NCBI GenBank assembly: GCA_963969345.1
Contig: OZ017767.1
Location: 3,314,739 to 3,378,738, forward strand
DNA from: Turbatrix aceti
Taxonomy: Eukaryota; Nematoda; Chromadorea; Rhabditida; Panagrolaimidae
DNA: 64,000 nt
Direction of reading: 5' to 3'
In this document: one piece after another, positions 1 through 11,280 of the stretch
Numbering within the stretch: the first letter of the stretch is position 1
How the letters are laid out: each line of letters begins with the position of its first letter
Translations under genes and position numbers: made by a program
The notes under the pieces: model-generated
The model's database searches: none
What the model was told of the DNA's origin: nothing
What the model saw: only the letters and a program-made list of their open reading frames with translations

Positions 1-1158
1 TTACAACGTTTATTACTGGGCCACATCAATTTAAAGGGACAAAAGAATTTAGGGAGAGCTGTACATATGACTAATACAGGGGGGCGCTGGTACGTATAGT
101 AAATATGCACGCTTCCAGAAGTATTAAAATGCACCAGATGTATTAAAATAGGGTTTCTTTATTTTGTTACTCTTAAAAACCGAAAGTAACAAAATAACAA
201 AAAAATATGTTACTCGCGAATAACATTTTTCAACGCTATTTTGTTCTTTTTTGAATTTAGCGAGTAACATCGGAATTTTTTTTTCAAACGCGCAATTTGT
301 GATCAATTTATTGTTGCTTTTTTTTGTTGTCAGCGATATACCATTTGTCTCTATATTTTTTTGGGATCGTTATCGTAATTTAGTATGTAGTTAGTGCAAG
401 TGTCGTGTGCAATAATTTTCTCGTTTTATGCGGTGACTGCAAAAAAAAGCCTCGATGCAAGAAATTGAATAGAATTTAATCAAAACTGCGAATTTTTGAA
501 TATTTATTATATTTATTTTTCTGACGTTGCTCAATGCTTTTTGTCATCCAAGAAAATTCATTTTTGATGTTATAATTTTCGTGGTTTTTCTTTTTTTACC
601 GAATGATCATCTGCGAATTTTCAGGACACCAAACCCGTCAATTGGGTGGTCGGGACAGTGCTTTCTTCTTCAAAAGGTGCTTAACGTGGGTCAACCGGGC
701 GCTAACATTTTGCCTTTCCTTGCCCGGCTTCTTCTTCTTCTCTAACAGACTTCAAGGTGGGTTGTACGCCCCGTTGTTCCCGCTAACAATGACTAATACC
801 TGGCCCATAGACGAACTAACCGACTTACAGCTCCCCCTGGCGTCTCCTAACCCACTCCATTCCCCTGGTCCTCCGTGACGGTGCCGGTACTGTTTTGTGG
901 CGTTCTCGCTAACTCGATTCGATCTTGGTCGTTGTCCTCAATTCACATATCCGCCGACGTCTTTATCCGGTGATCAACTGTGTTGTGTAGCGTCCAACGT
1001 CTCGTTCTGTCACGTCCAGGTGTGTTCGATGTAAGTCAGAGTTGGATGTTTTCCGTCGTCAGAAAATTTTTTTTTATATTTTTACTATCACGCAAATTTT
1101 TATTTAGACGGAGCTCATTGAGTCTGCGATCGTCGTCATCGCCAGAACGTCCGTCAGA
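1..1158. other. upstream region of the GalNAc-transferase gene, no supported gene
   Basis: AT-rich left part and pyrimidine-rich right part. Open frames here are short and low-complexity, with no family resemblance. Positions ~155-290 hold the GTTAC/GTAAC repeat described separately. An acceptor-like TTTATTTAG ends near 1107, about 50 nt before the start codon, so the last part is probably 5' UTR. Confidence 0.5.
155..290. repeat. dispersed GTTAC/GTAAC AT-rich repeat, upstream copy
   Basis: Contains GTTACTC, AAAGTAAC, GTTACTCGCGAATAAC and GCGAGTAAC boxes separated by AT-rich spacers with CAACGCTATTTTGTT. The same words recur in GALNT introns 1 and 3, near 16.0 kb, near 20.7 kb and in a ryanodine receptor intron. 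The unit is about 55-60 bp but degenerate. Confidence 0.6.
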
Positions 1159-4101
1159 ATGAGGAAAGTTTGTCGTCCGAAAAACGTCCTGTTTCTACTC
1201 ATTTCGGTATGGCTCCTGGGTGCTTTCTACTTTGTTTCCCAGAAACCGAGTACCAAGGAACACTACGTGGAATTGCACGTTCAACCCCCCAACAATGTTT
1301 ATACCGCCGTGAAGATAGAAACTGGCAGCATCAAAGAAGTTGCCCAACCTGCCCAGAATCCGGACCCGAACCCACCTCAACCAGTTGGACAACAGCTCCC
1401 GGATTCTACGAACCCCTACGAAGGAATCGAGTACGACCCTTCCAATCCATCAAAGCCACCCATGAATTCGGTTGTCCACAAACCTGCAAGCCAGGTCGAC
1501 TGGAAGGACTTTGACTCCGATGCTTTCCTTTCTGCCGGAAAACTGAAGGAAGGCGAAGACAGGTACGCCAGCAACAAATTCAACCAGGCCGCCAGCGATG
1601 CTATCAAATACGATCGCGAGATTGTTGACAGTCGAGAAAAGGGGTGAGTTTTCTAAAAAAAAACGTTGGATGAATGAGGCAGACAAAAAAGCTGACACAG
1701 TTTTGGGAATAACATTTTTTGTCCCTGTTTTGTTACTTTTCGTTTACTGAATTTTGCGAGTAACATTTTTTAACACTATTTTATTACTTCACGTGCGCTG
1801 AATAACATTCAAACTTTACTATTGTGTTACTTTTCATTTTCTAAATTTTGTGAGTAACATTTTTTCAACCCTATGTTATTACTTCGGGTGCACTGCATAA
1901 CATTTGAAATTCGCTATTTTGTTACATTTTGTTATCTGAATTTTGTGAATAACATTTTTTGGTTCTTATTATGTTACTTTTGGGTTTCGTTCTTTGCATA
2001 CTTTGTGTGCTTCGAAAATTCATTGAAAATGGATCCTTGGCATTGTGTCCCGAAAAGAATTGTTGTTGAGAAAAATTCCACGTTGACTAAATTTTATGTT
2101 TATCTTCAAGGAGCAAAAATATCGTCTTCTTGCTGCGTTTCAGATGCCGAAATGTCAACTACGATACGTCGAAGTACCAACCGACGTCGATTGTCGTTAC
2201 GTTCCACAACGAGGCGAGATCAACGCTGTTGCGCACGGTTTTCACAGCATTTTTGCGGACGCCACCGCATCTTTTGCACGAAATCATCCTAATCGACGAC
2301 TTTAGCACTGATGGTGAGTTATTTTTTTATTTAAAACGTATTTTTGCACTTTTTAAAGTACCATAACAATATGATACAATTTTTACCTCAAAGTTTGAAG
2401 TCTGTTCATTTTTCTCGTTTTTCAGAAGCTCTTGGCAAAGAAATGGCCGGGATCAAAAAAGTCGTCGTCCTGAGAAACACGAAACGCGAGGGCCTGATCC
2501 GATCACGGGTGAAGGGTGCGGCTCTGGCGACGGCGCCGATCCTGACATTCTTGGACAGCCACTGCGAGTGCAACGTACAATGGCTCGAGCCCCTCCTCGA
2601 ACGCATCTACCAAAACCCGAAGGCGGTTGTCGCGCCCGTGATTGACGTCATCAACATGGACACGTTCGGCTACGTGCCTGCTTCTGCCGATCTTCGGGGC
2701 GGCTTCGAATGGAACCTTGTCTTCAAATGGGAATTTCTGGGTTCCGAGCGGAAATCACTCCGGGCACAGAATCAGACTGCTCCTATCAAATCCCCGTCCA
2801 TGGCTGGAGGCCTATTTACGATCACGAAGAAGTGGTTCGAAGAACTCGGCACGTACGATCTCGACATGGACGTCTGGGGCGGCGAGAACCTCGAGATGTC
2901 GTTCAGAGTGTGGCAGTGCGGCGGGCAGCTCGAAATCATCCCCTGCAGCCGGGTGGGACATGTCTTCAGGAAGCAACACCCGTACACGTTCCCCGGTGGC
3001 TCCGGCAACGTCTTCCAGAAGAACACGCGTCGGGCTGCCGAGGTGTGGCTGGACGAGTACAAGGAGTACTACCTGAAACAGGTGCCCACGGCTCGTTATG
3101 TGAAGACTGGAGAGTGAGTTTTTTTTCAAAAACTGTTCTTTTTTTTTGTAAAAAAATGGGTTTTTTTCACTAGATTTTGAAAATAACATTTTTGGGCACT
3201 ATTTTATTACTTTTGGTTTTCTGAATTTTGCGAGTAACTTCTTTCAAAGCTATTTTATTACTTCACGTGCGCTGCATAACATTCAAAATTTGTTATTTTG
3301 TTACGTTTTATTTTCTGCATTTTAAGAGTAACATTTTTTGGTTCTTATTATATTACTTCCGGTGCGGTGAATAACATTCTTTCTTCGCTATGTTGTTACT
3401 TTTGGTTTTCTGAATTTTATGATTAATACTTTTTTAACCTTATTGTGTTACTTCCGGTGCGCTGAGTAACATCAATTTATCACTATTTTACTACTTTTCA
3501 AAACATTTTGCTCAATTTTTTTCGAAGGTTTTTTGAAATCCGCAATGAAATAATTTTTTTCAGTTTGTCGAAACGCATAGCAATCCGGAACCGCCTGCAA
3601 TGCAAGCCATTTTCGTGGTTCCTTTCGGAGATTTACCCCGAATTGAAGGTCCCCGAAATCTCCGAAGTCCGGTACTCGTTCCAGAAGGACTCGTACTGCA
3701 TTGACTCGCTGGGCAACGTCAAAGCTCGCCAACAACCGGGCGTCTACGCGTGCCACGGCGCCGGTGGCAACCAGGAATGGATCTACGACAAGAAATCCGG
3801 CACTATTCGGCATTCTGCGATCAAGATGTGTCTTGTCATCGATGCCAACGGCAAGCTCAAGAACCGTGCGTGTCCCGATGCCGGTGGCTGGGAACTCGAC
3901 GCGATCAAGGGCACGCTGAAATTCAAGAGCGTCTGCGCGGCTCTCATTCCGAAGACGGAGATCAGCGTTCAGCGAGAAGAAACCAGCCTCTTGGGCATGC
4001 CGTGCGACGCCACGGACAAGCGACAGAAGTGGACGTTCATCGGAGGTTCTGACAACGTCAAGGGAGGAGGAGGAGGCAACAATCGACCGGGTGATTTGTA
4101 A
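1159..4101 (+). CDS. gly-4: polypeptide N-acetylgalactosaminyltransferase (GALNT2/GLY-4 type)
   Basis: Golgi type II enzyme that transfers GalNAc from UDP-GalNAc to Ser/Thr, starting mucin-type O-glycosylation. Exons 1159-1643, 2144-2313, 2426-3113 and 3564-4101 join in frame to 626 residues, a normal family length. A short cytoplasmic tail precedes a signal-anchor at about residues 9-27. The catalytic part shows the DSHCE metal/UDP motif (about residue 262), the [15 protein letters not shown] stretch and WGGEN. These read much closer to vertebrate GALNT2 than to GALNT1, and worm GLY-4 is my recollection of the GALNT2 orthologue. The last ~140 residues form a ricin-type lectin domain with Cys pairs. 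The protein ends in a Gly/Asn-rich tail. Introns 1 and 3 are unusually long (500 and 450 nt) and filled with the GTTAC/GTAAC repeat. Family certain; the exact paralogue is an inference. Confidence 0.93.
1695..1995. repeat. GTTAC/GTAAC repeat array in GALNT intron 1
   Basis: At least five successive degenerate units run through the intron, each with GAATAACATTTTTT or GAGTAACATTTTT, then a CTATTTTGTTACTTTT-like block. Spacing is about 55-60 bp. It lies wholly inside the intron between exons ending 1643 and starting 2144. Confidence 0.8.
3170..3500. repeat. GTTAC/GTAAC repeat array in GALNT intron 3
   Basis: Same repeat family as intron 1 of the same gene. Units alternate AATAACATTTTT / GAGTAACATT with TATTTTATTACTTTTGG or TATTATATTACTTCCGG. 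About five or six units fill most of the intron before the acceptor at 3563. Confidence 0.8.
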
Positions 4102-4819
4102 CTGCGTGATTTTAGTTTTTTTTAACGGTTCTTTCCAGGGTTGTGTTTGCTTCTTTTGCTAACCATGTTTTGCCGTCTTTTGCAATAATCAATTATTTTA
4201 CTGTCTTATATCTCACAAGTGCTCTTCTGATTTTTTAATGGGTTGGTTGTACACCAAAAGTGCTAGGTTTTTTGATATTTTCGAAAAATTGGAATTTTTG
4301 ATTTGAATACGATTTTTGGGATTTGGATTAATTTTTTTGTTTCTTGCCACCCACTTTCTTTCTTGCTTCTGTTTTGTTTTGCGTCATTCCACTCCAGACT
4401 TCTGTAGGCTTTGCATCGGTTTGTTTTTGTTCATTCACCATCTGCCTCTGGTGGTCGTCGCATTTGAATCACCTGGACGCCTTTCCCCCGTAGTTTCCAC
4501 GATAGCCTATGTATCTTTTTCTCGCCCTTTGCTCAAACATAATCCATCCAAGTTTTCGACCTCCCACCCCACCCCCGATGACCATTACCCCGACACACAT
4601 GACATGAAAATAATATATGTAATAAGTTTTTTTTGTTGTTGTTTTGTTAAACGAACGAAGTATCAGATTGATAATTTTTGACATTTTTGATCCGTGCAAT
4701 AAAAGTTGTTTTACATTATTCTGGAGGCAGTACAATGATCCGTTTTTCACGGTTTATATACCTGATTGATTTGAAATTGAGATTTAAATATTTGACGCCG
4801 GTGACTTTAGACATCGGGC
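4102..4819. other. spacer between GALNT and TMED genes, nothing coding seen
   Basis: T-rich 3' UTR and spacer. The only open frames are short and pyrimidine-rich. A GTGACTTTAG acceptor-like string ends ~10 nt before the TMED start codon and could be a spliced-leader acceptor. Confidence 0.5.
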
Positions 4820-5517
4820 ATGACTTCTCTCAGAACGGTAATTCTGGTGCTGAGTGCACTCGTCGCTCTCACCGACGGTCTCTACTTCCACATCGCGGAA
4901 ACCGAGCGAAAATGCTTCATTGAGGAAATTCCGGACGAGACCATGGTCATTGGAAACTACAAAGTTCAGCTCTATGATCCCAACACGAAGGGTTACGGTG
5001 ATTATCCCAACATTGGCATGCACGTTGAGGTCAAGGATCCCCAGGAAAATGTGAGTTGTTGAGGCTGATTGATTGCATTCACCTGCTTCAAAAATTACAG
5101 GTGGTCCTGAGCAAACTGTACACCAGCGAGGGTCGCTTTACGTTCACTTCCCACACACCCGGCGAGCACCTCATTTGTCTGTACTCCAACTCTTCGGCGT
5201 GGTTCTCGGGAGCTCAGCTTCGCGTTCACCTGGATATCCAGGTCGGCGAGCACACCAACGACTACGAACAGGTCGCGCAGAAGGACAAGCTCAACGAACT
5301 CCAACTCCGCATCCGACAGCTCCTCGACCAGGTAGAACAGATCACGAAGGAACAAAACTACCAGCGATACCGTGAAGAACGCTTCCGCCAGACTTCGGAA
5401 TCGACGAACTCCCGCGTCCTCTACTGGTCGGCAGCCCAGGTTCTGATCCTTGTTGCGACGGGTTTCTGGCAGATGCGGCATCTCAAGGGATTCTTCGAGG
5501 CCAAGAAGCTGGTGTAG
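4820..5517 (+). CDS. tmed-4: p24/emp24 family cargo receptor, TMED4/TMED9 type
   Basis: p24 proteins cycle between ER and Golgi in COPI/COPII vesicles and act as cargo adaptors. Two exons, 4820-5050 and 5101-5517, joined across a 50-nt phase-0 intron, give 215 residues, the usual p24 length. An N-terminal signal peptide ends near residue 20 (ALVALTDG), and a GOLD domain with one Cys pair (ERKC...LIC) follows. Next come a coiled-coil segment rich in Gln/Glu (about 150-185), one membrane span ([18 protein letters not shown]) and the short tail FFEAKKLV. That tail carries the FF COPII/COPI signal and the KK retrieval signal, and it matches the TMED4/TMED9 subfamily rather than TMED2 or TMED10. 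An AATAAA follows about 220 nt after the stop. Confidence 0.95.
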
Positions 5518-5736
5518 ACGTCGTCGCGGCGAACTCGGGATGTTGGTTGGCATCGGCGGGATACGTGTGTGCAGCGTCAAGGATGGATGGCTTCCGAGCG
5601 ACGGATGCCAATCGCCTTCTGTTTTTTTTTGTTTTGTAGAGAAACTATTAATTTATCTTCTGGCTTTTTTTGTGTTTATTTGTGAACAACTATGAACTGA
5701 TTTTTGTACCTTCCCTATTTTTTCTTTGGTTTTGGT

Positions 5737-5742
5737 AATAAA
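5737..5742 (+). promoter_or_regulatory. polyadenylation signal AATAAA of TMED gene
   Basis: Canonical AATAAA in a T-rich 3' UTR 220 nt past the TMED stop and about 100 nt before the next start codon. Confidence 0.7.
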
Positions 5743-5845
5743 TCAGTTTTTTTCCGTAAAAATTGATGGCGCTCACGGCGATGGTTGCACTCCAGCGAGA
5801 AAATATCGGAAAAGAAAGTGATTTTGGATTTGGAAAAAAGAGGAA

Positions 5846-7461
5846 ATGCTGTCATTTTTTGAGATGGCATTACGACGCCTGGTCGAAGGCCTCAAATCAC
5901 CCTGGTCGCTGGCTTTTTCCGGGTTCGGGGTTGCATATGGCGCCTACTACATCATCGAGTGAGTTTTCAAAAATTAAAATTCTTGTGGGGATGAAAAACA
6001 TGTTTTTTCAATTTTTTTTTATAATAAAAGATTTTTAGTTTCAAACGAAAATTTTTTTGAATCAAAAAAAATAACGTTAGGTTTGTACTAAAAATTTTGG
6101 CACATTTTTTATGAAAAATAAGATTTTTGGGGTACCCTTTGGACGAAAAAAATCTGAAATTTTTTTGGAAAAAAATGTTGGCTCCTGCATGTTGGTTTGC
6201 GCCAAAAATTTCGATCCATCAGTGGCATCTTCCTGAATGCAATCAACCCAAGTAATTCACTTCAGCACAACCCAGGCGGGCGAAAAATACGATCCGGCTT
6301 TTGACCTCTCCGGCAAGACATACATTGTGACGGGCGCGACTTCCGGCATCGGCGAGGTGACAGCTTCCGAGCTCGCGAAGCGAAATGCTCGCGTCATCAT
6401 GGCGTGTCGAAATCGCGAGCGCTGCGTCCAGGTGCGTCGCGACATCGTGCTGCAGACGCGCAACAAGCAGGTCTACTGCCGGCAATGCGACCTCAGCGAT
6501 CTCGACAGCATCAAGACTTTTGTCTCCCGGCTTTCTGCAGGTTCGTCTCTTTGCCGTATTTTTTTTATCGAGTATTGTATGTATTTTTTGTTGTATAGGA
6601 AAGTTCGAACTCGACCGCATCGACGGCGTCATCCACAACGCGGCGGTCATGGACGGTAAGCGACACGTCACGGCATCCGGCATCGAAGAAACGCTCGCGA
6701 CCAATCACATGGGAGTGTTCCTGATGACAGGGCTCCTCCTGGACAAGCTCTTTGCCCAGGACCACCCCGTGCGCCTCGTCTTCCTCAACACGAACGTCAT
6801 TGCCCGCAAATGCGCTCTCGACCTGTCCAACCTAAACTCGGAGGTCGGCGAGAAGGGCAAGTTCGATGGCTACGAGGTCTACAAGAAGTCCAAGCTCGCG
6901 CAGGCCCTCTTTGCACGCGAACTCGCAGATCGCGTCAAGGGCACCAACATTCACGTCCTCATCGCTGATCCGGGGAGAACGAAAACCGCTCTCGACGAAA
7001 AACTCAACTACCAGTCGTTCTTCCTCTCCCGGTGGCTGCTCGCGCCGATCAGCTTCTTTATGGGTCGTCGCAAGCCAGACAAGGCCGTCAAGCCGGTGCT
7101 CTACGCCGTCGCTGATCCCGATGCTGCCGAACTCAATGGGGCTTTTATTGGGTGAGTTGAAAAAAATTTACGTTCTACGATTTTTTATTCATTAATTAAT
7201 TCCAGAAGAGACCGCACTCTCGTAGACATCGGTGACATCCTGGAAGACGCGGAGCTCAGAAAAAAGCTCTGGGCAGTGAGTCTCTCCTGGACAAAGTTCG
7301 ACGACGCCGTCGCGGCCGTTAAGGCAGAAGTCAACGCGACTACCGGCGCGACGCTCAAGGACAAGGCGAACTTTGCAGACGCCTCCGGTGGGCAGCAGAC
7401 GTCGGAAGAAACCCAACCAGGTGCCAGCACGGGCAAGTGGTACTACCTCTGGCTACGATGA
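5846..7461 (+). CDS. short-chain dehydrogenase/reductase, retinol-dehydrogenase/WWOX-like
   Basis: Exons 5846-5958, 6266-6540, 6599-7151 and 7206-7461 join in frame to 398 residues. The start at 5846 is preferred over the overlapping frame at 5763 because only it splices in phase and gives an amphipathic/hydrophobic N-terminus (LAFSGFGVAYGAYYII), a likely membrane anchor. The Rossmann NAD(P) motif TGATSGIG lies near residue 59, and an NAA motif follows near 142. The active-site Tyr and Lys are in YKKSK, and the PGRTKT loop follows. The usual catalytic Ser of the VNVSS strand is replaced by FLNTN, which is odd for an active SDR. The C-terminal ~80 residues are hydrophilic and divergent, and the substrate cannot be told. 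An AATAAA lies about 200 nt after the stop. Confidence 0.88.
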
Positions 7462-7795
7462 TCGGCTTTTTTGTCGATCTAGGCATCGACTAAATATAAT
7501 AATTGTTTTGTTTGGTTGTTTTTTTGTCATCATTGCAAACGTTTCATAAAATTAGGACCAGTATGACAACGCGATACTCTTGTTTTGGCAATATGTCAAG
7601 CGTGCCGAAATGTTTCTCCGACCTCGATGCACTGAAGGTGATGTCGACAAGTTGGAATAAAACGAGTTTCATTTGAATTTGCTTACAAAATTTGCATTAT
7701 GACGCCGTAAAGATATTTGTTTTTTTTGTGTTTGACGTTGTCAGTTGTGAAATTCCAGCAAAACTGAGAATTGCCGTCCATAAACGCCAATAAGC
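7462..7795. other. spacer upstream of secreted paralogue A
   Basis: Holds the SDR 3' UTR and, from about 7690, the left edge of the A/B duplication: the stretch from TTTGCATTATGAC to the start codon recurs at 12020-12131 before copy B. No coding signal seen. Confidence 0.6.
7656..7661 (+). promoter_or_regulatory. polyadenylation signal AATAAA of SDR gene
   Basis: AATAAA about 195 nt downstream of the SDR stop codon, just before the duplicated block begins. Confidence 0.5.
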
Positions 7796-10006
7796 ATGCA
7801 GCTTTCGGCGCTGATTGTCATGCTTGTGTTATTTTTTACCCGTCCGACAATCGTCGGAGGAAAATTTATGGATATGTATGGCAGTAAGTTTAATTTTAAT
7901 TAATTTTGGTCAAATCTTTCGAGTTTTGCAGAACTTTTCCAGATCGAACTCCTTGACGATTGCTCGGTTTACGTTTACGATCGAGTGCTGTTTTTTAAGG
8001 CAACAAAAACAGATTGGTGCAAACTCAAAAAATCTAGCTTTTATATGGATCTTGGTCGGCCTGAATTAAATAGCGATAATGGCACACGGTTTTTTGTGGT
8101 TATGGCGATTTACCGGGATGACGATAACTTGGTAAAAACAAGCGTCTTAGATACAGATGGGATCAACGAATATCCTCTAAATTGTAAGATTTTGATTCCA
8201 ATAAAAATTTTAGTTGATTCCTGAATAAATTAAATAATTTTAGACGTTTGGTTTTCGCAGGATTACTTGGAAACAAGAACTAAGAAATCATATTCCAATC
8301 TTACAACTACGATGCACGTTCCCCACACAGCTACAGAATACGGAAGATACTTCGTGCTTGGATATGTAATACAAGAAAAATATATTCATATATATTACGA
8401 AGCTTGCAAGTATGGTAAAACAACATCAAAAAACTTCACTACGGGAGTCAGTTTTAACGGCAAACAAGATTTTGCATACGTTGAGGTAAGATGATTTATG
8501 CTTAAGTACGTTTCATAAATGCAATTAAGCCTTCTAACGACTGCGATCCAAATGTCATCACAAACCACGCTGTATCTCTTGGCGGAGGTAGATACACAAA
8601 TGTTAAAGTATACGTCGACCCAAACCATCCTGAAGAAAGACAGTGCTCCGTGGGTAATGAGACATTTGTGCTGCGTCCCATCAAACAGTCCATACAAACT
8701 GCTGTCCTGGCCTACAGCATGATTACTGACTGGTCTAAAACATGTATGCATTTATCAAAAATATAATTCATCTAAAACCGAATTTTTAGTATACACGCTG
8801 TTTTCGACGCTAATAAACGAACACAAGTCAAAGTTTATCGGGGCAACGAAATCCACAGAGAGATTATTGTTCAATGGAAAGAACTACAAACGCCCAAAGA
8901 TCGAAAAGGACTGTAAGTTGTTTTAAAATCACTTTTTATACTCTCTCTGATTTGATTTTTAGACACCGAGCAACCGTTTTTTTTCTACAATGCAACCGAA
9001 AACATGTACTCGCCGTTATTCCTGTACTACAAATTCACGGGGTCGGATCGAAGGTTTTCGGTGCGCTTTGTCTACGATGGAAACTTTTACGACATTTTCG
9101 CGCCCATGGAATACATGAAGCAATGCAATTTCCCAACTGCGGATTCCGGGATCACCGTGGCTGCTGCCCCCCGTGTCGTCAAACAGGACGAACAGTCGAT
9201 TTCCATCGAAGTGTACTTCCTAATCAACAACGTAAACTTTCAATTCTGCGTTTTTGACGTCCAATACAGGTACAAAGATGCCAGGTACGATGTCAGTCTC
9301 AACCTGACGTCCGAGATCAACGCCTACGTACACGTTGAGAAGCGTTCAACGACCGCTGCCAACTGTGACTACGCCGGACGAACAGTTCGCTGGCTGCTCG
9401 CGTACTCGTCGAACAACGACGACGCCGAGCTCGTCAGCCTGGACAACAGCGTCTCGAGCCCCATTTTCCGGTGCCCTCACTGCGGCCCGGATTCCAAAAT
9501 GTACTGCGACGTTCATCCGGAAGCAAAGAAATACTATTCGGCGGTGTTCATTCAAACCGTGAACAACGGCAAGACCGACGTCACGTACGTCAGACTCGTC
9601 AATCCCCGGGGCTACCAGCTCAAAGCGGAATACCACACTTCCACGCTGAGCGATGAATTCTACTTTGTACAAAACATTGATATGAGTATGTTTCCAAAAA
9701 TTGATCAGACAATGCTCATTTGTGCTTTAGAATTGGAACTCCAAGAAATCTGGGTCCGACTGCAGGAAGGCAAGGCCAACGACAACGTTCGCGCGACCCC
9801 TAAACCTGGCAAAAAGGGGGAAAACGATGCCCAGAGCACTATCCCGACAACTGAAGAACCCTCCGGCGAAGACGACGAATACGATCCAGATTGGCTCGAT
9901 GTAAGCCATTCTTATTTTCTTGATTGGTGGTCCATTTTGTTCGCTTTTGTTTTTTTTGGCTCAAAATTGATATTTTTCGCAGTGCTACAATTTCGTGTAC
10001 CGATAA
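7796..10006 (+). CDS. secreted protein, tandem paralogue A, family not recognised
   Basis: Exons 7796-7883, 7932-8183, 8244-8485, 8530-8743, 8790-8912, 8963-9685, 9731-9900 and 9983-10006 join in frame to about 611 residues ending CYNFVYR. The 45-nt segment 9686-9730 has a GTATGTTTCC donor, a TGTGCTTTAG acceptor and AT-rich content; being a multiple of three it could also be retained. A signal peptide (residues 1-~21, LIVMLVLFFT core) is clear and there is no other membrane span. Cysteines are scattered and include CPHCG and a CD...C pattern; a late Thr/Pro/Glu-rich acidic linker (TTEEPSGEDDEYD) precedes the short C-terminus. I recognise no domain. The DNA is duplicated as copy B about 4.33 kb downstream. 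Expected secreted or cuticle/pseudocoelomic; function unknown. Confidence 0.75.
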
Positions 10007-10094
10007 ACTTCAGTTACATGGTGCTTGCGGTCAGACGGCAGTTATTTACAGGTTGAAAAGAAAATGATTTATCCTTGGGGTGCGTCCAATCCAA

Positions 10095-10100
10095 AATAAA
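10095..10100 (+). promoter_or_regulatory. polyadenylation signal AATAAA of paralogue A
   Basis: Canonical hexamer about 90 nt after the paralogue A stop codon. Confidence 0.55.
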
Positions 10101-10424
10101 TGTAATAAATGAAAAGATTCTTTATAACATCAGATGATTTTGGCCGGTGTAAAACAAAACATTATGCTTGCTTTACTTCTGAACACGATCATCGTGTTAA
10201 TCATCGTCTTTTTTTGTGCTTCAGCACCATGCTTTTTTTTAAATATAAATATGATGTTTTTTTATGCTCAGAAAGGCAAGCATTGAAAGCCAGCCGCGAT
10301 GAGTTGATTCACCGATATGAATATAGAAAAAAACATATTTCATATCAATTTTTTCAAAGTTAGAAATGAACTTTTTTTCACACTGAAAAATTGTATACGT
10401 TGTTTTGCGACTTTTCTGTAAATT

Positions 10425-10442
10425 GAACATTTTTTTAGTAAA
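10425..10442 (+). promoter_or_regulatory. candidate trans-splice acceptor before small membrane-protein gene
   Basis: A run of T ending in AG at 10437-10438 sits four bases before the ATG at 10443. Splicing paralogue A exon 7 to it would create an immediate stop, so it is not a cis acceptor for that gene. A spliced-leader site is the simplest reading. Confidence 0.45.
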
Positions 10443-11267
10443 ATGCCGCTTTTGAATGTCACATTTGCTCCAAATGCTGCAACTTATCTCCCGTCACCTA
10501 CAACACCTGTGCCAGCTGAATTCCCTCTGATTGATCAAAACCAACTTTTAATTATATCGATAATAACAGTTACAATTTGCCTTGCAGTTCTGATAGTCGC
10601 TTGCACGGTTTTATGCCACAGCAAAAAGCGTCTATGTTGGCGCAAACATTTTGACAAAAAGTAAGTCGTTCATTGCGTTTCGGATTTTTCAAAGTAAAAA
10701 CTTGCAGACGAGAAACGTCACCAGATCCCCCTCATCCCAAAGAACTTGTCAGCCTCGAATATTCAGCAGATCTCCAACAAATTCCCATATCAAAAGCAGC
10801 CGTCGTCAGTCTCGATGAAACCGCTGACTCCGAATCGCGATAACATGGATATACAGTTTGTTGTACCGGACCGGCGTATTGTGTACAACCAGAATCCACC
10901 CATACACACGATCAAGGAACGCTCGGTGCAGACGGACGAAGGTAATTGTGAATCGTTAAACAGACATAACCGGCGTATTGGATACAACCAGAATCCACCC
11001 ATACACACGATCAAGGAACGCTCGGTGCAGACTGATGACGGTAGTTACTCCTCGGTTGACACCCATGACCGGCGTATCGGGCACAACCAGACTCCACCTC
11101 TCTACTACACCGCCCCGGTCATCCCTCATCGTTGTCTTGAAGTGACAACAACCGATACGGTTGTTATCACTTCAAAAAGACAACACGAGGTTGCGGGGCG
11201 GCATCAAATTGCGGAATTCGCAATTGATAAAATTGAAGCTAGTGCCCGGTGGTGGCATGAACTTTAA
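10443..11267 (+). CDS. small single-pass membrane protein with 33-residue repeats in tail; frame break between exons
   Basis: Exon 1 (10443-10660) encodes a Thr/Pro-rich ectodomain without a signal peptide (LPSPTTPVPAEFP), a strong membrane span (LLIISIITVTICLAVLIVAC) and a basic stop-transfer stretch (KKRLCWRKHFDKK). The donor GTAAGTCG and acceptor CTTGCAG at 10707 define an intron of 47 nt. Splicing there continues for 44 residues and stops at 10841-10843. A different frame of the same exon stays open to 11267 and contains three 99-bp/33-residue repeats (about 10871, 10970 and 11069) with the core YNQNPPIHTIKERSVQTD. Their differences are largely silent or conservative, suggesting that this frame was selected. 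One base change in the A5 run before the donor would reconcile the two. Either a sequence error, a frameshifted gene or two tails. No homologue recognised. Confidence 0.45.
10871..11168 (+). repeat. three 99-bp tandem repeats in coding frame
   Basis: Units begin with CCGGCGTAT at 10871, 10970 and 11069, exactly 99 bp apart. The first two are almost identical over ~70 bp; the third keeps the start and diverges. The period is a multiple of three, so the reading frame of the tail is preserved. Confidence 0.85.
11131..11184. repeat. imperfect inverted repeat (hairpin) at the end of the tail ORF
   Basis: Left arm 11131-11153 and right arm 11159-11184 are complementary: a 15-bp block with one mismatch around a 5-nt loop, extended by GTTGTC/GACAAC after a small bulge. 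It lies inside the open frame but could be the trace of an insertion. Confidence 0.7.
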
Positions 11268-11280
11268 GGATTTGTGCAGA

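Larger units (their letters stand above)
10007..10442. other. spacer after paralogue A
   Basis: AT-rich. An AATAAA at 10095-10100 probably ends paralogue A transcripts. The short open frames show no codon bias. It ends in a TTTTTTTAG acceptor directly before the next ATG. Confidence 0.55.

Noticed and set aside
527..878. Overlapping open frames upstream of GALNT
   Set aside because: Pyrimidine-rich, two frames open at once, no splice partner and no recognisable protein.
9901..10056. Read-through C-terminus of paralogue A with a hydrophobic span
   Set aside because: A good donor (GTAAGCC) and acceptor (TTTTTCGCAG) make this an intron in copy A; kept as an open possibility only for copy B.
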